Source: Heloderma charlesbogerti (taxonomy: Eukaryota > Chordata > Lepidosauria > Squamata > Helodermatidae). From it: a stretch of DNA of 64,000 bases. Numbering within the stretch: position 1 is the stretch's first letter; each line of letters starts with the position of its first letter. Both the position numbers and the translations under genes were made by a program. The notes under the pieces are model-generated. The model searched no databases, was not told the origin of the DNA, and was given only the letters and a program-made list of their open reading frames with translations. The stretch covers positions 2,914,001 to 2,978,000 of the forward strand of contig JANEZZ010001570.1 in NCBI GenBank assembly GCA_026122225.1, written 5' to 3'. Below, piece by piece: positions 1 through 11,204 of this stretch.

Positions 1-305
1 TGGGAAGGAAAGGAAAAGGAAAGGTTCCTCCTGTGCAAGCACCGGGTCATTACTGACCCCTAGAGGGATGCCTGCTTACACTGGCATTTTCATGGCAGAC
101 TATAGAGGGGTGGTTTGCTGTTGCCTTCCCCAGTCATGACTACCTTTCCCCCAGCAAGCTGGGTACTCATTTTACTGACCTCGGAAGGATGGAGGGCTGA
201 GTCGACCTGAGCCAGCTACCCAAGACCCAGCTTCCGCTGGGATTGAACTCAGGTCATGGGGAGAGTTTCGGTTGCAATACTGCCGCCTACCACTCTGCGC
301 CACAC
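1..305 (-). mobile_element. tRNA-derived SINE, minus strand
   Basis: Read on the minus strand this begins near 304 with a tRNA-like head: an A-box-like stretch (GGCGCAGAGTGGTAGGCGGC, 283-302) and a B-box-like GAGTTCAATCCC (239-250). Both are spaced as in an RNA polymerase III internal promoter. A tRNA-unrelated body follows, then a pyrimidine-rich tail at 1-25 (the complement of the GGAAAGGAAAAGG run). Such SINEs are non-coding and move with LINE machinery. The window edge may cut the tail. I recognise the general squamate-type family but not its exact name. Confidence 0.75.
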
Positions 306-724
306 GAAGCTGTATTGGGAAGAGGCTTCAAAAAACACACCTGGCTAGCCATGCTGCCTAAATGCTGATGCATGTGCTGGTTAAGGTTCAAATCCTCATG
401 GAAGGAGCCCGACACACATACATCTGTATGTACATAGGCCCCCTTCAGACTGATGTTAATTGTGCATTGGCTAAGGAGCATGGCTGGCACATGCATCAGC
501 CTCTAGGAGACAGGGCTAGCCAGGAGCACTCTCAGAAGCTCCTTCACACATTTGGTACCCACAGGTAGTGCATGAATGAACAGAGCTCTAGTGTTGTGTA
601 GTGTCTAAACAAGATAGTGAGCTGCGAAACAGGACATTCCTGGGGCCGATCTACACTTATGGGTTTTTTCACTTCCAATGAGGTTTCACCACCCATCTTT
701 CACACTACGCAGTACCTGTGACAG
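306..724. other. no recognisable feature
   Basis: About 420 bp of non-repetitive-looking sequence between the SINE and the large palindrome. Short open frames exist on both strands but resemble no family I know. No gene is supported. Confidence 0.5.
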
Positions 725-1146
725 CCTGGGAATCAGGCTTCCTGCATTGAACAGGGGGTTGTTCTATCCCTTCAAATTAGACTAAGTTTTACCCCCTCCT
801 ATCCCCTGCTTTGTTTTTGTTTTTTTAATTAAGGAGCTATCTTCAAAGAATCATAGCTTCTCCTTGATTTTTTTTCTAATTCTTTTTTCTTTGAAGATTT
901 TTTCAAATCTTCAAAGATTTGAAAATTCAAAGATTTGAAGCTTCAAATCTTCAGATTTTCGAATCTTCGAAGATCATGCCTGAATTAGAAAAAAAAATTG
1001 CTGAGAAGCCATGATTCTTCGAAGATAACGCCTTATTTTTTTTTAAAAAAAAAAATCTGAAGCGGGGGATAGGAGGGGGTAAAACTTAGTCTCATTTGAA
1101 GGGATAGAACAACCCCCTGCTCAATGCAGGAAGCCTGATTCCCAGG
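725..1146. repeat. 422-bp inverted repeat (foldback)
   Basis: The left arm (725 to about 905) and right arm (about 965 to 1146) are near-perfect reverse complements. Both carry CCTGGGAATCAGGCTTCCTG at the outer end, then AGGGGGTTGTTCTATCCC, ACTAAGTTTTACCCCCTCCT and an ATCTTC(A/G)AAGAATCAT block. The loop is itself made of TTCAAA/GATTTGAA alternations. The outer part (GCATTGAGCAGGGGGTTG-like) resembles the end of CR1 3' UTRs seen at 8260-8290. No coding capacity is seen. It may be a foldback transposon or a duplicated inverted LINE end; I found no clear target duplication. Confidence 0.8.
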
Positions 1147-1205
1147 TGGTCACCCACCCGACTACTGACCGGGGCTGACCCTGCTTAGCTTCCGAGATCA
1201 AACAG
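1137..1205 (-). pseudogene. 5S rRNA-like fragment
   Basis: The minus-strand reading contains TGATCTCGGAAGCTAAGCAG, GGGTCAG and a ...CCTGGGAAT end. These match the central and 3' part of vertebrate 5S rRNA, including the internal promoter region. The 5' quarter is missing and several bases differ, so it is a 5S pseudogene or the head of a 5S-derived SINE. It overlaps the outer edge of the palindrome, and CCTGGGAAT is present on both arms. Confidence 0.7.
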
Positions 1206-2088
1206 CACACGCACATCCAACCCTTTGCTTGTTGTTGAGGAAATGTGCAGTGCTGAGGAAGCTATGCGATCAGTAGCCAGAAGATGACATGGGGCCGTAG
1301 AGAGCTGTGAGCGTAGTGGGCATGGAATCAGCAGAAACAGGAAGAGTTTCTGATCCTCTAATGAGAACCTCTGTCTTTAAGAGCGGGAAAACAGCACAGC
1401 GCTCGAGTGTGAACCAAGCTCCCACATTTGATGAAGCACCGCAATGGGGAAAATGGGTGAGTGTGGATAATCACATTTTAATGCGAGAGCATTTAACCTG
1501 ACAGGACACCGAATTCATTGCGATGGCAGGTGCAATGTAGATTGGCTCCTGGTTCAAAATCTCAACTCGGCAGTGAACTCGGCAGGTGGCTTTAAGCAAA
1601 CCATAATCTGTCAAGCATGGTGAGACACCACAACTGAAATCATTTCAGAGGGAAAGTGCAATACCAACCTACCTTACAGAATTATTGTCAGGATTGCTGA
1701 TATAAGGTTGTGAGAAGTGTGATTACAGCGTAACTCCCTTCAGTGCTCCTCCTTATTACTCACCGTCTCCTCTCCTCTCCTTCCATCACATTACCAAAGG
1801 CCCAGCCATGCCAACGCCCACATGCTATGGCTGAAGGTCTGAAGCAAGAAGGAGCCTCCTCTATGTGAACAGGCTCACCTTGTGATTTAGAACTCTGCAT
1901 GTTCAGAGTTCTAAATCATACAGGCAGGCTATCAAGCTATGCTGAGAAAACCAGGTGCTCCCCACTTCAGATTTCTGGCATCAAAGCACGGGCAGTGGGG
2001 ACAGAGCTGCTAAAGGACATGACAACAGGGCAGGGCTAGTGGGTGTAGCCCCACTGCCTCTTTACATATGATTTCAATCATGCGGGAA
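1206..2088. other. unannotated sequence with a short perfect hairpin
   Basis: No gene recognised. Positions 1883-1918 form a perfect 15-bp stem (TGATTTAGAACTCTG and its complement) with a 6-base loop. A looser inverted repeat (GGCAGTGGGG...CCCCACTGCC) lies at about 1990-2065. An open frame at 1307-1501 resembles nothing known to me. Confidence 0.5.
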
Positions 2089-3575
2089 GGAATTTATTTA
2101 TTTATTTTTATTTATTTATTTAATTTCTATACCACCCAATAGCCAAAGCTCTCTGGGTGGTTCACAAAAATTAAAACCAAACAGCACACAATAAAACAAT
2201 TTAAAATATATGGAACATTAAAACCACAATATAACAATACAACCACAATAAAACCTAGCAGCAGTGCAGGAGTTTAAAATGCAGATTTAAAACAGCAAAG
2301 CTAAACATTTAGAAAGCTAAAATGCTAAAATGCCTGGGAAAATAAAAAGGTCTTCACCTGGTGCCGAAAGGAATACAATGTAGGTGCCAGGTGAACCTCA
2401 CCAGGGAGCTCATTCCACAGCCGGGGTGCCACAGCAGAAAAAGCCCTCCTCCTAGTAGCCACCCGCCTGACTTACTTTGGCAGGGGCTCACGGAGAAGGG
2501 CCGCTGATGATGATCTTAAGGTCCAGGCAGGCACATATGGGAGGAGGCGATCCTTCAGGTAACCTGGCCCCAAGCTACTAAGGGCTTTAAATGTTAATAC
2601 CAGCACTTTGAATCAGGCCCGGAAATGGACTGGCAGCCAGTGCAGCTGAAAAAGTACTGACGTAATATGAGCTCGCAGGCCAGTCCCTGTTAACAATCTT
2701 GCTGCCCTATTTTGGACCAGCTGAAGTTTCCGGACCATTTTCAAAGGCAGCCCCACGTATAACGCACTGCAGTAATCCAGATGAGAAGTTATCAGAGCAT
2801 GGATAACTGTAGCTAGGCTATCTCTGTCCAGATAAGGGCGTGGTTGGTATACCAGCCTAAGCTGATAAAAAGTGCTCCATGCCACTGAGTTCACCTGTGC
2901 CTCAAGTGACAGTTCTGGATCCAAGAGCACCCCCAAACTACCAGCGTGATCCTTTAGGGGGAGTGCAACCCCCTCCAGAACAGGTTGAATATCAACTAGC
3001 CGGGCAGATGAACCACCCACTAACAGTACCTCCGTCTTGTCTGGATTGAGTTTCAGTTTATTGGCCCTCCTCCAGTCCATTACTATGCCCAGGCCCTGAT
3101 TCAGAACAGCCACTGCCTCACCTGGGTTTGATGAGAAAGAAAGATAGAGCTGGGTGTCATCTGCATATTGATGGCACCTCAGCCCACACCTCCGGATAAC
3201 CTCCCCCAGTGGTTTCATGTAGATGCTAAACAGCATAGGGGATAAAATAGAGCCCTGTGAAACCCCATGGCACAATTGCCATGGCACAGAGCAATAATCT
3301 CCCAGCACCACCTTCTGGAATCAGCCATCCAAGTAGGAGTGGAACCACTGCAGTGCAGTGCCTCCAACTCCCAACTCAGACAACCTATCCAGAAGGATAC
3401 CACGGTCGATGGTATTGAAAGCTGCTGAGAGGCCCAGGAGAATCAACAGGGTCGCACTCCCCCTGTCCCTCTCCTTGCAGAGGTCATCCCACAGGGTGAC
3501 CAAGGCAGTTTCCATTCCAAAACCAGGTCTGAAGCCTGATTGAAATGGATCTAGAATGACTGAAGGGAGTTTATA
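2089..3575 (-). mobile_element. L2 LINE, 5'-truncated
   Basis: This is a minus-strand L2-clade element. Its 3' end is the TTTA-rich tail at 2093-2124, preceded in sense by the conserved non-coding stretch CCACCCAGAGAGCTTTGGCT at about 2138-2157. The reverse-transcriptase remnant runs upstream to about 3575, where similarity stops, so the 5' half is missing (the usual result of aborted target-primed reverse transcription). Short tails of the same kind recur at 23808, 49909 and probably 40762. Confidence 0.85.
2613..3515 (-). pseudogene. L2 reverse transcriptase remnant
   Basis: Two overlapping frames (3515-3321, then 3311-2613) together cover the RT palm and thumb. In order they show LSAAFNTIDRGILLDRLSEL (motif A), [20 protein letters not shown] (motif B, with the usual GVPQGS now GVSQGS), [12 protein letters not shown] (motif C with intact YADD), [15 protein letters not shown] and the C-terminal [13 protein letters not shown] / [15 protein letters not shown] block. 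The frame change near 3311-3321 and the missing endonuclease domain make it non-functional. In an intact L2 this protein nicks target DNA and reverse-transcribes its own RNA. Confidence 0.85.
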
Positions 3576-6005
3576 TGAATGCTCTAAAGCAATATATAAA
3601 TGCCATTATTTGAAAGATGTTAGACATAGTACTACATGTTTTTCTCATCTGGTATAAAACCACATTTACTGTTCCAAATTCAAAGGAAGTCTGTATTTCA
3701 CTTCCTTTGGTCCCATTTGTAATCTCCAATCAGACTTTACAAGGCCTTTTCACCCACGTCTCAACCAGGAGCGTTATCCTTAAAATCATTTGAGTTTATA
3801 GTACTATAATTTACAAATCATTTGGGGTGCCCTCAGTTTCAGGGTTACAAATTAAATCCCTAATCACATTGGGATTAAGTGCAGATGGTTTGCATAATCC
3901 ATAACTTTAATTTTGCCTGAAGTCTGAGTCAGGTATTCCAGTTCTATTGTTTGGAGACAAAAAGGCACAGCAGAGGAGAAAATGAATACCTCACTGTCCA
4001 GATTTAGGTGGTGCAAGCAATTAATCATGGGAAAGAGATGGAGACATTTAGACTGGATGAACTACAATCCAAATGTCCAAAACAAAACACCGAACTGGCA
4101 AAAATGACTGGTTCGTTCATGCATGTTTGTGGTCGGTGCTGATGCGTCTGCTTGAAGGGAATGTCATAACTATGCAATGAGACACATTACCAGTTAATAT
4201 CAAAGAAAAATCAATTGATTCCAGAGGGGATTCACATAATCACTGGACAGAGCCAGAGACTGTAAGATGTGGTTTTGTATGTTATGACAAATATTTCCCT
4301 TGATTATCATGTTTAAACTATTAGGCAAAGTCTAACATGGATATATTTGCAATGTACCCTGTACACTGCAGGCCTCGACTACCTCATTTTAAAAGACCAC
4401 CAATTTTGGATAATTGCTTCATTGAAGTGTCTGCCTGTTACTGAAGGTTCCAACAGATAAATGCAAGCCAACTATTTAATGAACATCGTATTTGCATCTG
4501 TCCCATGTTCTTATCTCTACTCCATGCTGGCTCAATAAGAATCAGAAAGGAAGGAATCAATGAAGAATGGCATTAACTTTTGAAACTAGGCAAAGAGATG
4601 TATGAAATTAAGCTGATGGCCTCATGTGGCTGTAGGACCAGAGGTTGCCTCCTGTGGTATATAGTCTGATGGTACATGGGGTGGGGGAATGGGATCACTG
4701 CAACTGTCCCTGCACTTGACCTATGCCTGTTCATTTGAACATGGAAACTGAGCTTACAGATGTACATACATAGAGGTCTCTCTGTGCATGCTGCTCTTAC
4801 AGGGTGCCTGATTGCATGAAGAGAACCATATACGCATAGGGTTGTGTGCATGTAGACTTTCTTCCCACCTTCAGCAGAATGTGCACTGGTTTTAGTCCTA
4901 TTTGGTTCAATGCAGCTTTCATTAAATGTAGGGCGGGGGGTGGTGGTCACAACTTTGGCAGAGGGATTAGTGCGAACTTTGGAAATGCCACTGATACAGT
5001 GAGCATGGGAAGGCCCAAGAGGTCCATCTTTATGGGATGGGGGATAACAGGACATGTTCAAGCCTGGAGTCTCTCAAGAGGGAGCTGCTGTCCAGTACTG
5101 TGAAGGTATGGTACAAGCAGCAGAGCTTTTGGTGGCTCATTGGGGAAACCTAACACACAACTGTGTCTTCCTACAAGAGAAATGGCTGTCTATGTCAGTT
5201 ACCCTGAGTGCTCTTTTGGAGGGTGGGGGATAACCCCTGGTTTAACCCCAGATCTTAAGGTCAAACTAAACATTAACTTTAATACGAAACATGCAGTTAT
5301 GTCTGTTCTTTACTCAAAAGTAAGTGCAGGGACCCAACTGGGACCAGGACCCTAGCATGGAGGGCAGGGGGATTTCATCCTTTGCCTCTCATTGTGGTCC
5401 CAATCCAAATGGATATGAAGTCAATGGAGGCTTTTCTTTTCTTTTTTTGCAAATTGCAGGTGTGGGCCTCATCCAGATCAAGACCAGAGTGGAGGTCAAA
5501 GGGTTAAAGACCCTCACCCTCACTCTAGGGTCCCACTTTGGATTGGGTCCCCCACATTTACTTTAAATAAGAAAAAAGAACCGATGTAGCAGCATGCTGT
5601 CTTAAATATAGTATTGATAAATGTGCGCTGTGCTTTTTTTATAAAGTTGTGGCCTGTTTATTGGTGTCTGCCCCATTCTTTGCTTCCCATCAAGGAATTC
5701 TGTCTGCAACCTGTTTTGAGCAGCATGATCTGGAAGTTAAATTATTTCTTAATTCCGCTCTTCCTCACTCAAAGATAATCTTGGGTTACTTTTTTTAAGT
5801 GTATGTCCTTTTTCTAGCTACAATAATAATAAAAGTAACATTTTCTTTAAAATATGATCATGAGCCACATTATAGTAAGTCTGAATAATAAGTGAGATCA
5901 AGAATGCAACATTGAAGACATCTGCCTACTTTCCTACACTTAAATCATCCTAATCTCTGATTGGTTTGTTATTTTTAACTATCCTGGGAGAATTAAATTA
6001 ATATT
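3576..6005. other. no recognisable gene or repeat
   Basis: About 2.4 kb of mixed, A/T-leaning sequence. A 162-codon open frame lies on the minus strand at 4573-5061, but its composition and lack of motifs suggest chance. There is no repeat I can name and no conserved exon evident. Confidence 0.5.
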
Positions 6006-6245
6006 TAAGAACATAGCAACTAAGAAGAGCCATGCTGGATCAGATCAAGGTTCCATCTAGTCCAGCATTCTGTTCACACAGTGGACAACCAGCTGTCGAC
6101 TGGGAACTCACAAGCAGGGCATGGGTGCAACACCACTCTCCCACCCATGTTCCCCAGCAACTGGAGTATGGCTCACTGCTTCTTGTACTGGATCACTGCC
6201 TCTGGTACTGGAAGCAGGGCTCCAGTCCAATTTCAAGGACTACTT
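6006..6245 (+). repeat. dispersed amniote repeat, family uncertain
   Basis: The stretch around AGAGCCATGCTGGATCAGA, CCATCTAGTCCAGCATTCTG and CCCATGTTCCCCAGCAACTG has the look of an interspersed repeat common in reptile genomes, probably a LINE 3' UTR or a SINE body. The family name and exact ends are not certain. The 71-codon open frame within it is incidental. Confidence 0.5.
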
Positions 6246-6535
6246 GAGGACTAATCGGGACATTAGCATTATTGAGTCATTTTATCCATCACTCTGACCT
6301 ATTCATGTCCTGAATGTCTTGCACCGATTCAAATGAAGCATACATGTGATCAAGAGGTGAGTTTTTTTCTGCCACATTAGCCTTGTTGAGGACTTTCAGG
6401 TTATGGTGTATTCTACGCACATTTTGATGAATTAAGAGATTCTGTAGATTTCATAAACTAAACAATTAGTAATGGGTAGTATGCTTTACTGTCACTCATC
6501 AGATCTTTTTTGCTGATTAGCTTCCTGCACTAAAG

Positions 6536-7262
6536 CAGGCATGCAGAACCTCTGGGTCAGGGACCAAATCCAGCCCTCTTGGGGTCCCAATCCAACACTC
6601 CAAGGTTCCCAGATGGCCACACCCACTTCTCCTGGCTTCTCCTCTTTCCCCCAACCACCAATCATTCGGTGCCTTCGTGACTTTTGTGGCATTTTTCCCC
6701 CATTCTAAAAGGTTCAAATACCTCTCCTAAGGGCTTCTTCACACTGAGCTTTTATCCTGCTATTGAGATTGCTCACTCAAGGATGTTTGCGAGCCCTTTA
6801 GATTACATTGTGAACCTCCAGGGCATCTCCTGCACGAAATGACCTTTACTGCATTTTTAAATAGATCAGAGATAATGAGCTATCAAATTACCCTGCTTGT
6901 GTTCCTCTTGAGTTCCCTCCATTAAAAAGGAAAAGCTGCCAGAAGAAGAGCTAGATCAATAAAACATATGGAAGACTCAGATAAAGAGGAAAAGGAGCGG
7001 GGAAGGGGGGGAAGGAAGCACGTGTAAAGGGCATCTGTCCTGATCCTATATTCAAAACAGAAGCAGAAAGCCCCTTTTAAATGCAGGATTTTAGGCTGGT
7101 GTATGGATGCTCTAAGGCTTAGTTCCTGGAATTAAGAGCTTTAAGCTAAAATATGTTGGCATGCCTGGTACTTTTGGCCCCACCCACTAACAGAATGTGG
7201 CTGCCAAGAGCTTCCCTGAAATGGAATTCAACCCTCAGACTGAAAGAGGCTCAACACCCCTG
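6536..7262. mobile_element. hAT element (Charlie-like), non-autonomous
   Basis: The left end CAGGCATGCAGAACCTCTGG and right end ...GGCTCAACACCCCTG are flanked by a perfect 8-bp target duplication, CACTAAAG, at 6528-6535 and 7263-7270. An 8-bp duplication and CAGGSRTG-type ends are hallmarks of the hAT superfamily. No transposase frame is present in the 727 bp, so it must have been moved in trans. The ends match only over the outermost bases, so it could be an internally deleted copy of a larger element. Confidence 0.8.
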
Positions 7263-7331
7263 CACTAAAGGGATGTTTCAATGATAAAAGACCTGAGCTA
7301 TAGATAATAATTGCACCCCTGTGCCCACGTT

Positions 7332-7541
7332 TGACAATGCTCTATATCTTTTCTGCTCTATATCTTTTATGACAATGCTCTATATCTATGACATATCTAT
7401 GACATATGTCATATGACATATATCTATATGCTCTATATCTATGACATATCTATGACATATCTATGACAATGCTCTATATCAATGCTCTATATCTTTTATG
7501 ACAATGCTTTATATCTAACAATGCTCTATATCTTTTCGTGT
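7332..7541. repeat. imperfect tandem repeat (CTCTATATC / TATGACA units)
   Basis: Variants of GACAATGCTCTATATCTTTT and CTATGACATAT recur irregularly for about 210 bp, with local palindromes (GACATATGTCATATG). This looks like minisatellite-type slippage. No gene overlaps it. Confidence 0.75.
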
Positions 7542-8158
7542 TTTGAAGTAGCTTGGATCAAATGCGTTTAGCCAGATAAGCCTTTGGATATAATTCACAC
7601 CTATAACTCATAGGACTTCTTCATTCTTAGGATTTCTCATTCAAAAGTGAAGGAAGTGGGAGGCACCATGTTCAAATATTCTGGAACAATCGTCCGTGTG
7701 GACTGTGCCATCTGCACTGATGCCACGATTTTCCCAATCTTCTGCATAGGCTGATAGGGGATTTGCTTAAGCAGAGATCAGCACTATTGCTGTGTGGCTT
7801 GCAGGAAGTGGATGCAAAACCACTGAAGAAGCCCTGAAGGTATCAAAGGCCCAAGTGCTATAGAGTTCAGTGATTCACTGCAGCCTTTATGGAAAGAAAC
7901 TTCAATTTTATTTTATTACTTTTTTATTTTTGAGAGAGTAGATACTGAAGACATTCCACTCTGGACACCTGTATTTACCATGAGTCGTGTTACTTACAGG
8001 TAGAAAACCTGTCTCTGCATCTTGACAAGATTCAAGAATACAAATTACTTGATAAAGATAGAAGTAAACAGCAGACTGCCAGTATTAATCAAGAATTCAC
8101 TAGTCAGCAGTTAAATTCTACCAGAAGTTTAGCAGTTAGGTTCAGTTTGCTCTCTCTT
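7542..8158. other. no recognisable feature
   Basis: About 600 bp with no family or exon that I recognise. Confidence 0.5.
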
Positions 8159-8201
8159 CCCCATCCATCCATCCATCCATCCATCCATCCATCCATCCAT
8201 C
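8159..8201. repeat. (CCAT)n microsatellite
   Basis: About ten CCAT units directly adjoin the 3' end of the first CR1 copy. This fits a CR1 insertion next to, or growth of, a simple repeat. Confidence 0.9.
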
Positions 8202-8297
8202 ATAGAATCATAGAATCATAGAATCAAAGAATAGTAGGGTTGGAAGGGGCCTACAAGGCCATCGAGTCCAACCCCCTGCTCAATGCAGGAATCCAAG

Positions 8298-10436
8298 TCA
8301 GAGCATCCCTGACAAATGGCTGTCCAGCCTCGTCTTGAAGGCCTCCAGTGTGGGAGAGCCTACCACCTCCCCAGGTAATTGGTTCCATTGCCGTATTGCT
8401 CTTACAGTCAGGAAGTTTTTCCTGATGTTCAGCTGGAATCTGGCTTCCTGTAACTTGAGCCCATTATTCCGTGTCCTGCACTCTGGGATGATCAAGAAGA
8501 GATCCTGGCCTTCTTCTCTGTGACAACCTTTCAAGTACTTGAAGAGTGCTATCATATCTCCCCTCAGTCTTCTCTTCTCAAGGCTAAACATGCCCAGTTC
8601 TTTGAGTCTCTCTTCATAGGGCTTTGTTTCCAGTCCCCTGATCATCTTTGTTGCCCTCCTTTGAACCCTCTCCAGCTTGTCTGCATCCTTCTTAAAGTGT
8701 GGTGCCCAGAACTGGACACAGTACTCCAGATGAGGCCTAACCAGTGCTGAGTAGAGGGGAACTAGTACTTCCCGGGATTTGGAAGCGATGCTTCTATGAA
8801 TGCAGCCCAAAATAGCATTTGCCTTTTTTGCAGCCACATCACATTGTTGGCTCATATTCAGCTTCTGATCGACAACAATTCCAAGATCCTTCTCGCTCGT
8901 AGTGTGGTTGAGCCACGTATCCCCCATCTTGTAACTGTGCATTTGGTTTCTTTTTCCTAGGTGCAGAACTTGGCATTTGTCCCTATTAAATGCCATTCTG
9001 TTGTTTTCTGCCCAGCACTCCAGTCTATCCAGATCACTTTGAATTTTGTTTCTGTCTTCCAAAGTATTAGCTATCCCGCCCAATTTGGTGTCATCTGCAA
9101 ATTTGATCAGCATTCCCTGCACCTCCTCCTCCAAGTCATTAATAAAAATGTTGAAGAGCACTGGGCCCAGGACTGAGCCCTGCGGTACCCCACTCGTTAC
9201 CTCTCCCCAGTTTGAGAAGGTCCCATTGATAAGCACTCTTTGAGTCCGATTCTGTAGCCAACTGTGGATCCACATGATCGTTGTTTCATCTAGCCCACTT
9301 CGAGCTAGTTTGCTCATCAGGATATCATGGGGCACTTTGTCGAAAGCTTTGCTGAAGTCGAGGTATATGATGTCTACAGCATTCCCACGGTCTACAAGGG
9401 AGGTGACTTGATCAAAAAATGAGATCAGATTTGTCTGGCAGGACTTGTTTTTGACAAATCCATGTTGGCTTCGAGTAATCACGGCATTGTTGTCAAGGTG
9501 CTTCCAGATGGATTGCTTTATCATCGGCTCCAGAATTTTCCCAGGGATTGATGTCAGACTGACTGGTCTGTAGTTCCCAGGTTCCTCCTTTTTACCCTTT
9601 TTGAAGATAGGGACAACGTTAGCCCTCCTCCAGTCATCTGGCACTTCCCCCGTCCTCCATGATTTCTCAAAGAGAATAGACAGCGGTTCTGAGAGTTCTT
9701 CTGCCAGTTCCTTTATGACTCTAGGATGCAGTTCATCTGGCCCTGGAGATTTGAACTCATTCAAAGTAATGAGGTGTTCCTTGACCATATGCCTGTCGAT
9801 CTCAAGCTGCAATCCTGCCCCTTCAGCCTGTACTTCGCCTTTGCCAGGGGGGTCATAGACCCTCTTTTGAGAGAAGACTGAGCCAAAGTAGGAATTGAGC
9901 ACCTCTGCCTTTTCTTTGTCATCTGTTATCATTTTGCCATCCTTATTTAATAGCTGAACAACCATTTCTTTCCTCTGCCTTTTACTATGCACGTAGCTGA
10001 AGAAAGCCTTTTTGTTGTTTTTAGCATCCCTCGCTAACCTCACCTCGTTCTCCGCTTTAGCCTTCCTGACGCCATCCCTGCAATTCTGTGCTACCTGCCT
10101 GTACTCTTCCTTTGTTACTTGGCCTTCTTTCCACTTCCTATATGTGTCCTTTTTTGTTTTCAGGTCATCCCTAAGCTTTTTGTGAAGCCACATTGGCTTC
10201 TTCTGTTGTCTTCCACCTTTTCTTCTTGTTGGAATTGTTTGTGATTGTGCCTTGAGAATTTCCTTTTTTAAAAGTTCCCACCCATCTTGGACTCCTTTTC
10301 TCGCTAGCATTGCTTGCCATGGGACCTTACTGATCATTGTTCTGAGTTTATTAAAATCAGCTTTCCTAAAATCCAGGGTGCGCGTTTGACTACACTCGGC
10401 TTTTGCTTCCCTTAGACCAGAACTCAAGTACAACAT
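8298..10436 (-). CDS. CR1 ORF2, reverse transcriptase part (712 codons open)
   Basis: This is the C-terminal part of CR1 ORF2, which copies CR1 RNA into DNA at the nicked target. Visible in order are a basic linker rich in [20 protein letters not shown], then [40 protein letters not shown] (motif A aspartate), [20 protein letters not shown] (motif B), [11 protein letters not shown] (FADD catalytic pair), [33 protein letters not shown] and the C-terminal [20 protein letters not shown]. The frame runs to a stop just before the 3' UTR. The upstream methionine at 10436 is not the true start: the endonuclease domain is in another frame, joined by a small deletion near 10414-10421 (copy B has two extra A bases there and reads straight through). 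Confidence 0.9.
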   Translation of the reverse strand: MLYLSSGLREAKAECSQTRTLDFRKADFNKLRTMISKVPWQAMLARKGVQDGWELLKKEILKAQSQTIPTRRKGGRQQKKPMWLHKKLRDDLKTKKDTYRKWKEGQVTKEEYRQVAQNCRDGVRKAKAENEVRLARDAKNNKKAFFSYVHSKRQRKEMVVQLLNKDGKMITDDKEKAEVLNSYFGSVFSQKRVYDPPGKGEVQAEGAGLQLEIDRHMVKEHLITLNEFKSPGPDELHPRVIKELAEELSEPLSILFEKSWRTGEVPDDWRRANVVPIFKKGKKEEPGNYRPVSLTSIPGKILEPMIKQSIWKHLDNNAVITRSQHGFVKNKSCQTNLISFFDQVTSLVDRGNAVDIIYLDFSKAFDKVPHDILMSKLARSGLDETTIMWIHSWLQNRTQRVLINGTFSNWGEVTSGVPQGSVLGPVLFNIFINDLEEEVQGMLIKFADDTKLGGIANTLEDRNKIQSDLDRLECWAENNRMAFNRDKCQVLHLGKRNQMHSYKMGDTWLNHTTSEKDLGIVVDQKLNMSQQCDVAAKKANAILGCIHRSIASKSREVLVPLYSALVRPHLEYCVQFWAPHFKKDADKLERVQRRATKMIRGLETKPYEERLKELGMFSLEKRRLRGDMIALFKYLKGCHREEGQDLFLIIPECRTRNNGLKLQEARFQLNIRKNFLTVRAIRQWNQLPGEVVGSPTLEAFKTRLDSHLSGML

Positions 10437-11181
10437 GGTCGCTTTCCCCCAGAGTTCCTGTAACTGCTACTTTATCCACTAAGTCATCTCTGTTGGTTAG
10501 GATCAAGTCAAGGATAGCCGATCCTCTAGTTCCTTCCTCTACTTTCTGTAGGAGGAAGTTATCCGCCACACAAGTCAGGAATTTCCTGGAGGGGCCATGT
10601 TTTGCAGAATTTGTCTCCCAACAAATATCGGGGAAATTGAAGTCCCCCATTACTACTACATCATGCTTCCTTAAAACATTGGCTATTTGCTTTTCAAAAG
10701 TTTCATCCTTGTCTTCTCCTTGATTGGGTGGCCGGTAGTAGACTCCGACCACCAGGTTCCTTTTATTCTTTGCTCCATTTATTTGAACCCAGATGCTCTC
10801 GATGGGGCTACCAAGCTCCTCCTCCTGTATTTCTGTGCAGAGATATGTATTTTTCACATACAGTGCAACCCCACCTCCCTTTCTGTTCCTCCTGTTCTTT
10901 TTGAACAAGTTATATCCTTCAACTGCTGTATTCCAGTCATGAGAGTCATCCCACCAAGTCTCAGTTATACCTATCAAGTCATAATTTCCCTCCTGTATTA
11001 AGAGTTCAAGTTCGTTCTGTTTGTTTCCCATACTCTGGGCATTAGTATATAGACATCGAAGACCATGTGCTTCATAGTCTGGCTTTCTTCCTACATGTGT
11101 CTGAAGACTATTATTGGGCGCTATCAGAGCTGTTCTCTCCATTGCAGTGCATGCGCCTATGTCCATCGTTACCCCCAACAT
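10390..11181 (-). CDS. CR1 ORF2, apurinic-like endonuclease part
   Basis: This is the N-terminal half of ORF2, an APE-type endonuclease that nicks target DNA to prime reverse transcription. Residues seen in order are [19 protein letters not shown] (catalytic Asn), [13 protein letters not shown] (catalytic Glu), [33 protein letters not shown] (catalytic Asp/Asn), [10 protein letters not shown] and [10 protein letters not shown] (Asp-His). All canonical motifs look intact. The frame ends shortly after SDHVVLEF because of the small deletion that shifts it relative to the RT part. The chosen start, MLGVTMDIG, lies 23 bp past the ORF1 stop, compatible with a bicistronic RNA. Confidence 0.88.
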   Translation of the reverse strand: MLGVTMDIGACTAMERTALIAPNNSLQTHVGRKPDYEAHGLRCLYTNAQSMGNKQNELELLIQEGNYDLIGITETWWDDSHDWNTAVEGYNLFKKNRRNRKGGGVALYVKNTYLCTEIQEEELGSPIESIWVQINGAKNKRNLVVGVYYRPPNQGEDKDETFEKQIANVLRKHDVVVMGDFNFPDICWETNSAKHGPSRKFLTCVADNFLLQKVEEGTRGSAILDLILTNRDDLVDKVAVTGTLGESDHVVLEFWSKGSKSRV

Positions 11182-11204
11182 TACATCTCCCTTCCCCGTA
11201 GGGT

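Noticed and set aside
239..302. Functional tRNA gene
   Set aside because: A- and B-box-like stretches fit a tRNA-derived SINE, but the cloverleaf is not complete and a SINE body and pyrimidine-rich tail follow.
1137..1205. Functional 5S rRNA gene
   Set aside because: Only part of the 5S sequence is present with several changes, no intact internal promoter and no terminator context.
4573..5061. 162-codon minus-strand frame as a host gene
   Set aside because: No recognisable domain or exon signals; composition looks random.
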